Below are positions 33,177 through 41,988 of a stretch of DNA of 64,000 bases, piece by piece. The notes under the pieces are model-generated. The model saw only the letters and a list, made by a program, of their open reading frames with translations. It ran no database searches and had not been told where the DNA came from. Source of the stretch: an uncultured Dokdonia sp. GTDB lineage: Bacteria > Bacteroidota > Bacteroidia > Flavobacteriales > Flavobacteriaceae. The DNA is taken from NCBI GenBank assembly GCA_913060645.1, contig CAJXSW010000001.1, forward strand, positions 1 to 64,000, in the 5' to 3' direction. Every line of letters starts with the position of its first letter. The stretch's first letter is position 1. The position numbers and the translations under genes are program-made.

Positions 33177-34598
33177 ATGGCAGAGCAAGGAAAAGATAAC
33201 TTTAGAGATACCATGGGAACCCTTGATAAGGAAGGGAAACGCGCATGGGTATTTCCTAAGAAGCCAAGTGGGAAATGGTATGAATACCGTAAGTATGTGA
33301 GTTATTTATTACTTGCTATTTTACTTAGCTCACCATTTATAAAAGTAGGAGGGAACCAGCTGTTTATGTTTAATGTGCTGGAGCGTAGGTTCAATATTTT
33401 TGGGTATCCATTCTGGCCTCAAGATTTTCATCTCTTTGTAATCATGATGATTATTGGGGTGGTATTTGTAATCCTATTTACGGTAGCATTTGGTAGAATA
33501 TTTTGTGGCTGGATTTGCCCGCAAACTATTTTTATGGAGATGGTTTTTCGTCGTATTGAGTACTGGATAGATGGCGATCGTGGTAAACAGATACGTCTAA
33601 AAAAAATGCCTTGGAACAAGGAAAAAATCAAAAAGAGAGTTTTAAAATGGACTATCTTTTTTATCATCTCTTTTATAATTGCAAATGTATTTCTTGCGTA
33701 TCTCATAGGGAGCGATCAGCTTATTAGGTACATCACAGACGGACCATCTAAGCACGTTAGTACGCTAATATCACTTCTCATATTTACTGGGGTTTTCTAT
33801 TTCATATTTGCATGGTTTAGAGAGCAGGTGTGTATCATAGCTTGTCCTTACGGAAGGTTACAAGGAGTGTTACTAGATAACAAATCTATTATTGTTGCTT
33901 ATGATCATAAGCGTGGAGAGAAGGAAGAAGGAAGAGCTAAGTTTAAGAAAAATGAAGACAGACCATCTACTGGGAAAGGAGATTGTATAGATTGCTTCGC
34001 ATGTGTGCATGTATGCCCTACAGGGATAGACATACGTAACGGTACACAGTTAGAATGTGTAAACTGTACTGCTTGTATAGATGCTTGTGATCATATGATG
34101 GAAGCAGTAGATCTTCCTAAAGGTCTTATACGGTATGCTAGTGAAGATAATATTGAAAAGAAAGCGCCATTTAAATTCACACCTCGTCTCAAGGGGTATG
34201 TTGCTGTACTAGGTATTCTTACTGCGGTACTCATAGGGATGTTGTTTTTACGTAATGATGTAGAAGCTCGCATTCTCAGATTACCAGGACAACTTTATGA
34301 GCATAAAGACAATAACATGATTAGTAATGTCTACACCTTTAAGCTGGTTAATAAAACGGTAGAGGAGATAGAAGATGTGCATTTTGAACTACGCTCTCAT
34401 AAAGGGACTATAGAAGTAGTTTCTGGTAATAGTTTCAGTGTAGATGCACAAGGACTCGCAGAGGGAACGCTATTTATAGAAATCAATGCCAGCGGTATTA
34501 AAAGTGATAAAGAACGTTTGGAAATAGAAGTGTACAGCGGCGATCAACTTATTGAGACGACAACAACGGCATTTCTGGGACCTAGAAGTTATAAGTAA
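33177..34598 (+). CDS. ccoG: cbb3 oxidase accessory ferredoxin CcoG
   Basis: A 473-residue polyferredoxin-like membrane protein involved in oxidase assembly, probably as a Cu(II) reductase. It has several membrane helices (about 37-58, 85-112, 158-180, 195-215 and 338-358), a CGWICPQ motif in the membrane part, two 4Fe-4S clusters (CIDCFACVHVCP and CVNCTACIDACD) and a C-terminal immunoglobulin-like domain. The order matches CcoG/RdxA. It lies in the cbb3 operon. Confidence 0.96.
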   Translation: MAEQGKDNFRDTMGTLDKEGKRAWVFPKKPSGKWYEYRKYVSYLLLAILLSSPFIKVGGNQLFMFNVLERRFNIFGYPFWPQDFHLFVIMMIIGVVFVILFTVAFGRIFCGWICPQTIFMEMVFRRIEYWIDGDRGKQIRLKKMPWNKEKIKKRVLKWTIFFIISFIIANVFLAYLIGSDQLIRYITDGPSKHVSTLISLLIFTGVFYFIFAWFREQVCIIACPYGRLQGVLLDNKSIIVAYDHKRGEKEEGRAKFKKNEDRPSTGKGDCIDCFACVHVCPTGIDIRNGTQLECVNCTACIDACDHMMEAVDLPKGLIRYASEDNIEKKAPFKFTPRLKGYVAVLGILTAVLIGMLFLRNDVEARILRLPGQLYEHKDNNMISNVYTFKLVNKTVEEIEDVHFELRSHKGTIEVVSGNSFSVDAQGLAEGTLFIEINASGIKSDKERLEIEVYSGDQLIETTTTAFLGPRSYK

Positions 34599-34603
34599 GA
34601 GTA

Positions 34604-34618
34604 CGCTTTCGCGAAAGC
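34604..34618. repeat. 16-bp palindrome, copy 11 (intergenic, one end base changed)
   Basis: CGCTTTCGCGAAAGC in the 34-base gap between ccoG and the small Cys-rich gene. Confidence 0.92.
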
Positions 34619-34632
34619 AAAACAAAAAAACT

Positions 34633-34767
34633 ATGAGTACAGAGCATAAAAAATGTTGTGATGGCTGTAAAAAAGGACAGCCAGGAACTAACGAAGCATG
34701 CAGCGCAAAGTTGATGATGGAAGCGCTGAAGAATAATCAAGAAATCACTAAAACACAAGAGTTATGA
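34633..34767 (+). CDS. small Cys-rich protein (44 aa)
   Basis: A 44-residue soluble protein with CCDGCKK at residues 9-15 and a further Cys later, reminiscent of a metal-binding motif. The frame extends upstream without a start codon of its own, so the ATG at 34633, behind an A-rich stretch, is used. It overlaps ccoH by four bases (ATGA). Its place between ccoG and ccoH suggests Cu or Fe-S handling for the oxidase; this is inference. Confidence 0.65.
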   Translation: MSTEHKKCCDGCKKGQPGTNEACSAKLMMEALKNNQEITKTQEL

Positions 34768-35210
34768 AATGGAACTGGGGAAAGGGTATTGTAGTGGCCA
34801 TGGCTTGTTTTATGGGCTTTATTCTGTACATGGTTATCACGATGAGTACAGATGATAATTATAGCCATGATCTTGTGACAGAAGAGTATTATGCTAAAGA
34901 AATGGCATATCAAACCGAAATAGATGCAGAGACTAATGCGCGCAACCTCGTAGGAGAGATTAGTGGGAAACGCACGCCAGAAGGATGGTTACTCACCTTC
35001 CCACCGTCTATTTCAGAAAGTACAAATAAAGGAAAAGTGTTTCTATACAGACCGTCTAATCAGCAACTTGATTTTGAAGTGCCTTTGGCTATTTCAGGAT
35101 CTAATTTGCTCATACCTGACAATCAGCTGATAGACGGTCGATGGAACATTATCATAGAGTGGACAGACGGGGAAGAGGAATTCATGTATAAAAAGTCAAT
35201 CGTTTACTAA
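34764..35210 (+). CDS. ccoH: FixH/CcoH family protein
   Basis: A 148-residue protein with one N-terminal membrane helix and a periplasmic beta domain, of the FixH family. The first 60 residues (KWNWGKGIVVAMACFMGFILYMVITMSTDDNYSHDLVTEEYYAKEMAYQ) carry the family signature of DDNYS-HDLV-EYY. CcoH stabilises the CcoN-CcoO-CcoP complex. It overlaps the next gene by one base. Confidence 0.9.
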   Translation: MKWNWGKGIVVAMACFMGFILYMVITMSTDDNYSHDLVTEEYYAKEMAYQTEIDAETNARNLVGEISGKRTPEGWLLTFPPSISESTNKGKVFLYRPSNQQLDFEVPLAISGSNLLIPDNQLIDGRWNIIIEWTDGEEEFMYKKSIVY

Positions 35211-35917
35211 TGTTGTGGTCTGCACTCATATTTGGTCTTTTGGGCAGTTTCCACTGTGTGGGAATGTGTGGTCCCATTGCATTTATGTTGCCCGTAGATC
35301 GTAAAAATCCTGTAAAAAGAGCTTTCCAATTAATGAGTTACCACACTGGTCGTATACTTACTTACAGTGTTTTGGGCTTAGTATTTGGGATTGTAGGTAA
35401 AAGTTTTAATCTCTTTGGTATTCAGCAGCAACTATCTATAATCATAGGTGTACTTATGATTGTAGTTATTCTCATACCCACTAAAATTTTCAATAAATAC
35501 AACTTCTCACGACCGTTATATAAGGCAGTTGGGAAAGTAAAGAGCTCCATGGGAACTGCTCTTAAGAAAAAAGATCCAGGTACGTTTTTTACTATAGGAT
35601 ATCTCAACGGACTATTGCCTTGCGGACTTGTATATATGGCAATTTTTGGCGCACTTGCTTCTGGTGGTGCTTGGGAAGGAGGATTGTATATGGCAGTTTT
35701 TGGATTAGGTACCATTCCATTAATGACCACTGCTATCTATTTAGGTAATTTTTTAAAAGGAAAAGCAAAGCAGCGCATCGTTAAGATGATTCCTGTTTTT
35801 GTAGTCATTGTAGGAGTCTTATTTATAGTACGGGGTCTTGGCCTTGGTATTCCGTACGTATCACCATCAAAAATGGTAAGCATAGAAAAAGTGGCTGCAC
35901 AACATTCTTGTCATTAA
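35210..35917 (+). CDS. SafE/TauE-like membrane protein of the cbb3 operon
   Basis: A 235-residue membrane protein with about six helices and the FHCVGMCGP motif near the N terminus, plus LLPCGLVYMAIFGA in the middle. It is the SafE/UreH-like protein regularly found at the end of cbb3 clusters, related to DsbD-type cytochrome-biogenesis transporters, and possibly transporting a metal or reductant. The start overlaps ccoH. Confidence 0.86.
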   Translation: MLWSALIFGLLGSFHCVGMCGPIAFMLPVDRKNPVKRAFQLMSYHTGRILTYSVLGLVFGIVGKSFNLFGIQQQLSIIIGVLMIVVILIPTKIFNKYNFSRPLYKAVGKVKSSMGTALKKKDPGTFFTIGYLNGLLPCGLVYMAIFGALASGGAWEGGLYMAVFGLGTIPLMTTAIYLGNFLKGKAKQRIVKMIPVFVVIVGVLFIVRGLGLGIPYVSPSKMVSIEKVAAQHSCH

Positions 35918-35939
35918 TAACAACCAAACATTTATAATT

Positions 35940-36086
35940 ATGGAACATTTTTTAATACTTCTCGTAGACTGGGGAATGGGAGCACTACTCATAGGAGTAT
36001 TTGCCTTAGTTTGTATCACTCTTGTACTTATCGTACTAAACATGATAAAGGGAGACTCAAAAAAATCTGATACTGATGAAAAGTAG
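35940..36086 (+). CDS. small single-TM protein (48 aa)
   Basis: A 48-codon frame, ATG to TAG, 22 bases after the SafE-like gene. The product has one long hydrophobic helix (about residues 4-35) and a short Lys/Asp-rich tail. It could be a small oxidase-associated subunit; function unknown. It ends the cbb3 operon before the terminator. Confidence 0.6.
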   Translation: MEHFLILLVDWGMGALLIGVFALVCITLVLIVLNMIKGDSKKSDTDEK

Positions 36087-36254
36087 AGGATTACAAATAG
36101 TAAGAGAATATACAAGTACTTTATTAAACTGCTTAGTTTTTAAAGGTCTCGACCTATTTATATCATTACAATGGCTTTTAACTTATAACAAAGATCGTAT
36201 TAGTTCGCAAAGATAATCGTGAACTTGATGAGGTCTTATAATCTTCAAGAGCAT

Positions 36255-36288
36255 AAAAAAAGGGAAGCAGTAATGCTTCCCTTTTTTA
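36255..36288. terminator. bidirectional terminator between the cbb3 operon and hemN
   Basis: GGGAAGCA (36262-36269) pairs with TGCTTCCC (36274-36281) across a GTAA loop, with an A run on the left and a T run on the right. Confidence 0.92.
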
Positions 36289-36307
36289 GTAAACGTTGAG
36301 GTGATTT

Positions 36308-37669
36308 TTAAACCGTCATAGAAAATAGCTGAGTCTCTGGTTTATTGCGCTGTAATCTCATGTCAAACGGAAGGCATATATTTCTCACAAAAGGACGTCC
36401 CTTTTCTGTAACAATTAATTTTCTTGCATGTATTTCTAGAAGTCCGTCGTTTTCTAGTTCCTTTAATTTTATAAGAACATCTGGAAGCTCTGCAAAATTT
36501 CCTTGATCCTTATCCCAAGAAGTCTCAAACGAGCACATTAAATTAAGAATATGTTGTCTGATGATAAGATCTTCTTCAGTAAGGATATGACCTCTAAAAA
36601 TAGGTAGAATACCATCTTCTATAAGCTGTTGATATTCCTCTATATTTTTTGCATTCTGAGCAAAACTATACCAGCTATCACTTATGGCAGATACTCCTAA
36701 GCCTATCATTACTTGCGTTTTGCTAGCGTTATATCCCATAAAGTTACGATGTATAGTTCCCGATTGCTGGGCTTCAAATAGTGCATCTGTTTTAAGCGCA
36801 AAGTGATCCATACCTATCTCAACATACCCTGCTTTAACTAGCATCTTTTTGCCTATCTCATACTGCATTCTCTTCTGGTCTGCACTAGGTAAATCTCCAT
36901 CCTTAAATCCTCGCTGTCCATTACCTTTTATCCATGGCACGTGAGCGTAGCTATAAAAAGCGATACGGTCTGGCTGAAGAGAGATGGTTTTATTTATAGT
37001 ATTTATAACATCATCCTGGGTTTGAAACGGTAGTCCATAAATGATATCATGTCCTACAGATTCATAACCTGTTGCATGAGCGTTTTCTGTAGCGTTTTGC
37101 ACGTGAGCATAAGGTTGCACACGATTTATTGCTCTCTGTACCGTTGTATTGTAATCTTGAACTCCATAACAAACTCTAGTAAACCCTTTGTTATATAGTG
37201 ACTCAAGATGCTCTTTTGTAGTATTATTAGGGTGTCCCTCAAAGCTGAGTTCAAAAGTGCTAGCCTTTTTTGTAAGTGCAAAAATCCCGTCCATAAGACG
37301 TTCTAGATGTGCTGGTGAGAAAAATGTAGGAGTTCCTCCACCTAAGTGTAGTTGTTTAATCACCGGCTTGTCTCCTAGTAAAGTTACGTACATCGCAAGT
37401 TCCTTAAGTACAGATTGTATATAAGGAATCTCAACATCATGATTCTTTGTAATACGCTTGTTACATCCACAAAAAGTACACATACTCTCACAATAAGGTA
37501 AATGTACATAGAGACTTATTCCTTGTGAAGTATTGCTTTCGCGAAAGCTTTCTTGTAAGGTATTCTTCCACTGGGTGAGTGAAAAGTTATCTTGATCCCA
37601 ATAAGGCACAGTAGGATAACTTGTATATCGTGGTCCTGCCACATTGTACTTTGATATAAGGGTACACAT
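36308..37669 (-). CDS. hemN: oxygen-independent coproporphyrinogen III dehydrogenase HemN
   Basis: A 453-residue radical SAM enzyme that makes protoporphyrinogen IX precursors without oxygen. The cluster motif is C60-E-S-M-C64-T-F-C67-G-C69, followed by a GGGTP region. It differs from HemW by its N-terminal YNVAGPRYTSYP and full length. A CRP/FNR-type box with a perfect TAATTTTG -10 box precedes it, as expected for haem synthesis at low oxygen. A palindromic repeat is carried near residues 41-45, read SFRES. Confidence 0.95.
   Translation of the reverse strand: MCTLISKYNVAGPRYTSYPTVPYWDQDNFSLTQWKNTLQESFRESNTSQGISLYVHLPYCESMCTFCGCNKRITKNHDVEIPYIQSVLKELAMYVTLLGDKPVIKQLHLGGGTPTFFSPAHLERLMDGIFALTKKASTFELSFEGHPNNTTKEHLESLYNKGFTRVCYGVQDYNTTVQRAINRVQPYAHVQNATENAHATGYESVGHDIIYGLPFQTQDDVINTINKTISLQPDRIAFYSYAHVPWIKGNGQRGFKDGDLPSADQKRMQYEIGKKMLVKAGYVEIGMDHFALKTDALFEAQQSGTIHRNFMGYNASKTQVMIGLGVSAISDSWYSFAQNAKNIEEYQQLIEDGILPIFRGHILTEEDLIIRQHILNLMCSFETSWDKDQGNFAELPDVLIKLKELENDGLLEIHARKLIVTEKGRPFVRNICLPFDMRLQRNKPETQLFSMTV
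37535..37548. repeat. palindrome, copy 12 (coding, 14-bp core)
   Basis: GCTTTCGCGAAAGC inside hemN, read FRES. Confidence 0.93.
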
Positions 37670-37685
37670 TGATTTTGAGTTTTTT

Positions 37686-37728
37686 CAAAATTACTATATG
37701 ACAAAAACAGAGAATATGATGGATGTCA
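37686..37728 (-). promoter_or_regulatory. CRP/FNR-type box plus -10, for hemN
   Basis: On the minus strand the box reads TGACATCCATCA (37728 to 37717). The -10 box TAATTTTG runs 37693 to 37686, 16 bases before the ATG. Confidence 0.87.
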
Positions 37729-37839
37729 GCTTTTGAGAAAACACACTATTTCTGGACGGAAATAGCCGTGAGGGATAGTTTATTTGAAAGTGGTAAATTA
37801 TACATGTAAATTACCACTCGTCGACACTTAAACGTCATC

Positions 37840-37905
37840 CGTCTATAGTAAAGGACTCGTTAGACTTAATTATTGAAGAATATCGACTTTAATTGACCAA
37901 CTTTG
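37840..37905 (+). promoter_or_regulatory. LytTR-type element plus -10, for the H-NOX/LytTR operon
   Basis: CGTCTATAGTAA at 37840-37851. A second weaker half (ACTCGTCGACACTTA) starts 21 bases upstream at 37816. The -10-like CAACTTTG is at 37898-37905, 58 bases from the element start, against 57 in three other cases. This suggests autoregulation of the operon that encodes the LytTR regulator. Confidence 0.6.
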
Positions 37906-38342
37906 GAAACATAAAGATCAATACTTTGGGGACAAGAAAATTAAGAATACTGCTCGTTGAGGACGATGCCATTGAGGTAATGAAACTCAAGCGAGCTATA
38001 GCAAAGCTAGAAATGAACCATGAGCTCATAGAGGCAAAAAATGGTGAGGAAGCACTTGAAATACTTAAAGACCACTCGGTCTTACCAGACGTGCTGTTTC
38101 TCGATCTTAATATGCCAAAAATCAACGGAATAGAGTTCTTGAAGATTTTGAAAAAAGACGAAATTTTACGATTTTTACCAACAGTCATGCTCACAACCTC
38201 AAGTAACCGCAAGGATATACTAGCTTGTTATGACACGGGAGTAGCAGGTTATATTATCAAACCTTTGAAGTACGATCACTACGTTGAGAAAATAAAATCG
38301 GCGTTAGAGTACTGGAGTATGAATGAATTAATCAAAGCATAA
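37893..38342 (+). CDS. CheY-like single-domain response regulator (Rcp1-like)
   Basis: A stand-alone receiver of about 140 residues with acidic pocket VEDD, phospho-acceptor Asp in FLDLNMPK and Lys in IIKPLK. There is no ATG before the first beta strand. The frame has TTG codons at 37893 and 37926; because the likely -10 box covers 37898-37905, TTG 37926 is the more consistent start and 37893 is the outer limit. It is the first gene of the phosphorelay operon, ending in a one-base overlap with the H-NOX gene. Confidence 0.85.
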   Translation: MTNFGNIKINTLGTRKLRILLVEDDAIEVMKLKRAIAKLEMNHELIEAKNGEEALEILKDHSVLPDVLFLDLNMPKINGIEFLKILKKDEILRFLPTVMLTTSSNRKDILACYDTGVAGYIIKPLKYDHYVEKIKSALEYWSMNELIKA

Positions 38343-38884
38343 TGAAAGGAATTGTATTTACAGAGTTTTTAGATCTTGTTGAAACAAAATTTGGTTTAGA
38401 AATGGTTGACACCATTCTTAATGAATCTGAGCTACCTTCTAATGGTGTTTATACAGCAGTAGGAACATATAGCTTTACAGAAATGGTGAGCTTACTTACT
38501 AATTTAAGTAAGGAAACGGGACTTGTAATTGATGATTTATTACTGGTATATGGAGAGCACTTTTTCTCAGTGGTAGAGAAAAGTTATCCTTCTTTTTTAA
38601 AGCAATATACAGACCCTATAGAGATGCTTTCATCTATAGAAAATCATATACATGTAGAAGTTAGAAAGATTTATCCAGATGCAGAATTGCCTACTTTTAC
38701 CATAGAAGAGAAGACTCCAGAAAGTCTCGTAATGATCTATAAGTCAAGTAGAGCCATGCATGCCTTTGGTCGCGGATTAATGAATAAAACTTTTGAGTTT
38801 TTTAATACAAAAGCTACTATCTTAGTTGAAAAATTAAAAGAAAACGGAACCGAAGTAAAATTCAGCATAGCAACATATGAGTGA
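38342..38884 (+). CDS. H-NOX haem-based NO/O2 sensor protein
   Basis: A 180-residue H-NOX (HNOB) domain protein. It has the family order: opening MKGIVFTEFLDLVE, SNGVYTAVGTYSFTEM, the proximal haem ligand His104 in NHIHVEVRKIYP, and the propionate-binding Y-x-S-x-R as Y133, S135 and R137. H-NOX proteins bind NO, and in some cases O2, and control partner kinases. Its stop overlaps the start of the kinase gene, so the pair are coupled. I cannot tell NO-selective from O2-binding by sequence alone. Confidence 0.93.
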   Translation: MKGIVFTEFLDLVETKFGLEMVDTILNESELPSNGVYTAVGTYSFTEMVSLLTNLSKETGLVIDDLLLVYGEHFFSVVEKSYPSFLKQYTDPIEMLSSIENHIHVEVRKIYPDAELPTFTIEEKTPESLVMIYKSSRAMHAFGRGLMNKTFEFFNTKATILVEKLKENGTEVKFSIATYE

Positions 38885-40853
38885 CTCCAAAATTAAGATG
38901 TACGAAAGAGCGCTAGCGCGTGAAAAGGCCGCTAGAAAAGAAGCCGAGCGTATTCTTGAGGAAAAGTCATTAGAATTATATCACAAATCTGAGGAGTTAA
39001 GAGTTTCAAATTCAAAACTTGAAGATATTGTAAAAGAACGCACTTCTGAACTTGAGGGAGTATTTGAAAACATAGTAGATGCCTATGTAGTTATGGAGTT
39101 ATCTGGCAATGTTATCAAAATGAATGACGCTGCCATTACACTTCTTGGGTACACGCTAGAAGATAACTTCAACCTTTTGGACATTGTTCACCCAGATGAA
39201 AATGATAAAGTTGTTGAAGGTTTTGAGGTTCTTACCACAAAAGGAGCAATAACAGATTTTCAAATAAAAATAATAGTGTCTTCAGGATCCATTAAATTGG
39301 TTCACATTAATGCAAGTATTGTTTTTAATGATGAAGGAAAACCTATCGCTGCTCAAGGTATTGTAAGGGATATTACGCAAGACAAGGCAGCCGAGCAGCG
39401 CCTTATAGATTCAGAAAATCGATTATCTGCACTTATTTTAAACCTAGAAAGTGGTATTCTACTTGAAGATGAGCATCGCAATATTGTAATCACAAATAAT
39501 CGCTTCTGCGATTTTTTTAATATTCCATCAAGTCCAGAGCAACTTATAGGTGTAAACTGCGAGCATGCAGCTGAAGATAGCAAAGATCTTTTTAAAGATC
39601 CAGAAGAATTTGTATCAAGAATAAATACGCTTACGCGAAAAAAAGAACAAGCGCTATCTGATGAGCTTAAATTAGTTGATGGTCGTATCTTGGAGAGAGA
39701 TTTTATTCCTATTTATGAAGAAGGTATTTATAAAGGTCACCTTTGGACGTATAGAGATGTTACCTTGAGAAGAAAGTTTCGCGAAAGCATAGAAGCAGAA
39801 CGTCAAAAATATAGTGACATTATTGCAAACATGAACTTGGGACTTATTGAGGTCAATCTTGATGATGAAGTCTTGATGATCAATAACAGTTTTGAATTGT
39901 TATCTGGTTATACCGAAGAGGAACTCCTAGGTAAAAAAGCGAAGGAGATATTACTTACTCCAGCGTCTCAAAAACAACTTACTCAAGAGAATAATGATAG
40001 GTTGAGCGGAGCGTCAAATTCATACGAAGTGCAGGCTATAACTAAGAGTGGTGAATTGAAACACTGGCTAATAAGTGGTGCTCCAAACTATAATCTTAAT
40101 GGTAAAGTCATAGGCTCTATAGGAATACACCTCGATATAACAGAGCTCAAAAGTTTAGAGATACAAAAGGAAAATCTTTTAAAGAAGCTTGAAAAAAGTA
40201 ATGATGAGTTACAAGAATATGCACATGTAGTCTCTCATGATCTTAAAAGTCCGCTTAGGAGTATAAATGCCCTAGTAAATTGGATTAAGGATGATAATGA
40301 AGATGTCTTCACTAAAGAAACAAAGAGTCATCTTGAGATGATAGATACTACTTTAGAAAAGATGGAGCAGCTTATATCTGATGTTCTTGAATACTCCAGT
40401 GTAGGATCTGAAAATGCACCTCGAGAAAAAGTAAATTTACAAGAAGTACTAGCAGATATAGAAACTTTACTTCACTGTCCAGAACATATAACATTAAATA
40501 TTCATCCAGATTTACCTACGGTAAATGGTGATAAAGTCAAGTTACAACAGTTGTTTCAGAACTTGATGAGTAATGCTATACGCTATTGTGATAAAGAAAA
40601 AGGTCTCATAGAAGTAGGTTTCACAGAAAACAAAACTCATTACACGTTTACTGTAAAGGATAATGGAATTGGGATTCCTAAGGAGTATCACGATAAAATA
40701 TTTAAAATTTTTCAATCACTTAATAACCACAAAGACTCTACTGGTATAGGACTTTCTATCGTGAAGAAAATAGTAGACTTATATAAAGGAAGTATCTGGT
40801 TAGAAAGCATCGTAGGGGAGGGTACAACGTTCTTCTTTACACTACAAAAATAA
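38877..40853 (+). CDS. three-PAS cytoplasmic sensor histidine kinase
   Basis: A 658-residue soluble kinase. An N-terminal coiled coil (1-60) is followed by PAS domains at about 62-175, 180-300 and 310-430, a HisKA domain with YAHVVSHDLKSPLRS, and a HATPase domain with N box, GIGIP and GTGIGL-type motifs (SIVKKIVDLYKGS). There are no membrane segments, so it is the likely H-NOX partner kinase. One palindromic repeat is carried in frame in the linker after PAS2 (FRES). No receiver is attached, so phosphate must pass to a separate HPt or receiver. Confidence 0.9.
   Translation: MSDSKIKMYERALAREKAARKEAERILEEKSLELYHKSEELRVSNSKLEDIVKERTSELEGVFENIVDAYVVMELSGNVIKMNDAAITLLGYTLEDNFNLLDIVHPDENDKVVEGFEVLTTKGAITDFQIKIIVSSGSIKLVHINASIVFNDEGKPIAAQGIVRDITQDKAAEQRLIDSENRLSALILNLESGILLEDEHRNIVITNNRFCDFFNIPSSPEQLIGVNCEHAAEDSKDLFKDPEEFVSRINTLTRKKEQALSDELKLVDGRILERDFIPIYEEGIYKGHLWTYRDVTLRRKFRESIEAERQKYSDIIANMNLGLIEVNLDDEVLMINNSFELLSGYTEEELLGKKAKEILLTPASQKQLTQENNDRLSGASNSYEVQAITKSGELKHWLISGAPNYNLNGKVIGSIGIHLDITELKSLEIQKENLLKKLEKSNDELQEYAHVVSHDLKSPLRSINALVNWIKDDNEDVFTKETKSHLEMIDTTLEKMEQLISDVLEYSSVGSENAPREKVNLQEVLADIETLLHCPEHITLNIHPDLPTVNGDKVKLQQLFQNLMSNAIRYCDKEKGLIEVGFTENKTHYTFTVKDNGIGIPKEYHDKIFKIFQSLNNHKDSTGIGLSIVKKIVDLYKGSIWLESIVGEGTTFFFTLQK
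39777..39788. repeat. palindrome, copy 13 (coding, partial)
   Basis: TTTCGCGAAAGC core in the three-PAS kinase gene, read in the FRES frame. Confidence 0.85.
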
Positions 40854-40857
40854 CACA

Positions 40858-41988
40858 ATGAAAACAGTACAATTACAACGCGACTCGTCTGGTTCATGGA
40901 ACTATTTAAGTGAATCAATAACACTTGATAATCCGCTGGTGCTTATTCTAGGGAATCGTTTTCTTCTAGAAAAAGAAGGCGTTTTTGAGGAAGTAAGAGA
41001 CTTATTTCCTTCAGGGCATCTTGTTTTTGGATCTTCTAGTGGTGAGATTGTAGCTGGAGCAGTAAATGATGAACATATCACCATAACTGCCATAGAATTT
41101 GAAAAGTCTTCCTTTGAGATTCAAACATTTAATATACATGAAGTAGGAGATGATAGTGAGAAGGCGGGATCTACAATAATAAAGAAGTTAACTGCAGAAG
41201 GCCTTAAGCATGTATTTGTGTTATCTGAAGGAAGTTTTGTAAATGGATCTGCGCTCACCAAGGGAATGCAAGGAGCATTGCCTAATGTTTTAATTACTGG
41301 CGGACTGTGTGGAGATGATGCACGTTTTGAAAAAACACTTGCTTCTTATAATGAGGCGCCAAAGGAAGGCGAGATTGTAGTCATAGGTTTTTATGGAGAA
41401 ACTTTTGAAGCGTCATTTTCTATTTATGGTGGGTGGACACCCTTTGGACCAGAAAGGCTCATTACAAAATCTGATGGTAATATCTTATATGAGATAGATG
41501 GTAAACCAGCATTAGATTTATATAAAACATATCTAGGTGACAAAGCAAAAGAACTTCCAGGCTCTGCGCTTATATATCCGCTCAATGTTAAAAGTGCAGA
41601 AAATGACCAGTCATTTGTACGAACTATTTTAAATATAGACGAAGATAAAAATGCGATGATTCTAGCGGGAGATGTGCCAGAGCAATCTAAGGTGCAACTC
41701 ATGATGACTAATATGGATAGCATCGCTTCTGCATCAGAAACGGCAGCATTACGTGCGATGGAAGGTAGAAATAATCCGCCACAATTAGCATTGCTTATAA
41801 GCTGTATAGGACGTAAATTAGTACTAGATCAACGTATAGAAGAGGAAGTTGAGGAGGTAATGAGTGTGATAGGTGATGATGTTGTGATAAGTGGGATGTA
41901 CTCTTACGGAGAGATTGCCCCTTTTTACGGAGAACGTAGTTGTAAATTGCACAACCAGACCATGACAATTACCTTAATAAGCGAGTAA
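40858..41988 (+). CDS. FIST-domain sensor protein (NosP-like)
   Basis: A 376-residue protein with FIST N (about 30-220) and FIST C (about 230-365) domains: NPLVLILGNRFLLEKEGVFEEVRDLFPSGHLVFGSSSGEI and a later SALIYPL and SIGRKLVLDQR region. FIST proteins are signal-transduction sensors, and the NosP subgroup binds haem and NO next to histidine kinases. It is followed with no gap by a kinase, the standard NosP-type arrangement. Haem binding here is inferred from context. Confidence 0.88.
   Translation: MKTVQLQRDSSGSWNYLSESITLDNPLVLILGNRFLLEKEGVFEEVRDLFPSGHLVFGSSSGEIVAGAVNDEHITITAIEFEKSSFEIQTFNIHEVGDDSEKAGSTIIKKLTAEGLKHVFVLSEGSFVNGSALTKGMQGALPNVLITGGLCGDDARFEKTLASYNEAPKEGEIVVIGFYGETFEASFSIYGGWTPFGPERLITKSDGNILYEIDGKPALDLYKTYLGDKAKELPGSALIYPLNVKSAENDQSFVRTILNIDEDKNAMILAGDVPEQSKVQLMMTNMDSIASASETAALRAMEGRNNPPQLALLISCIGRKLVLDQRIEEEVEEVMSVIGDDVVISGMYSYGEIAPFYGERSCKLHNQTMTITLISE

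Noticed and set aside
35867-36115. An 82-codon leftward frame over the end of the cbb3 operon.
   Set aside because: It overlaps the SafE-like gene and the 48-residue membrane gene in antisense, with no promoter; the sense frames have better coding features.
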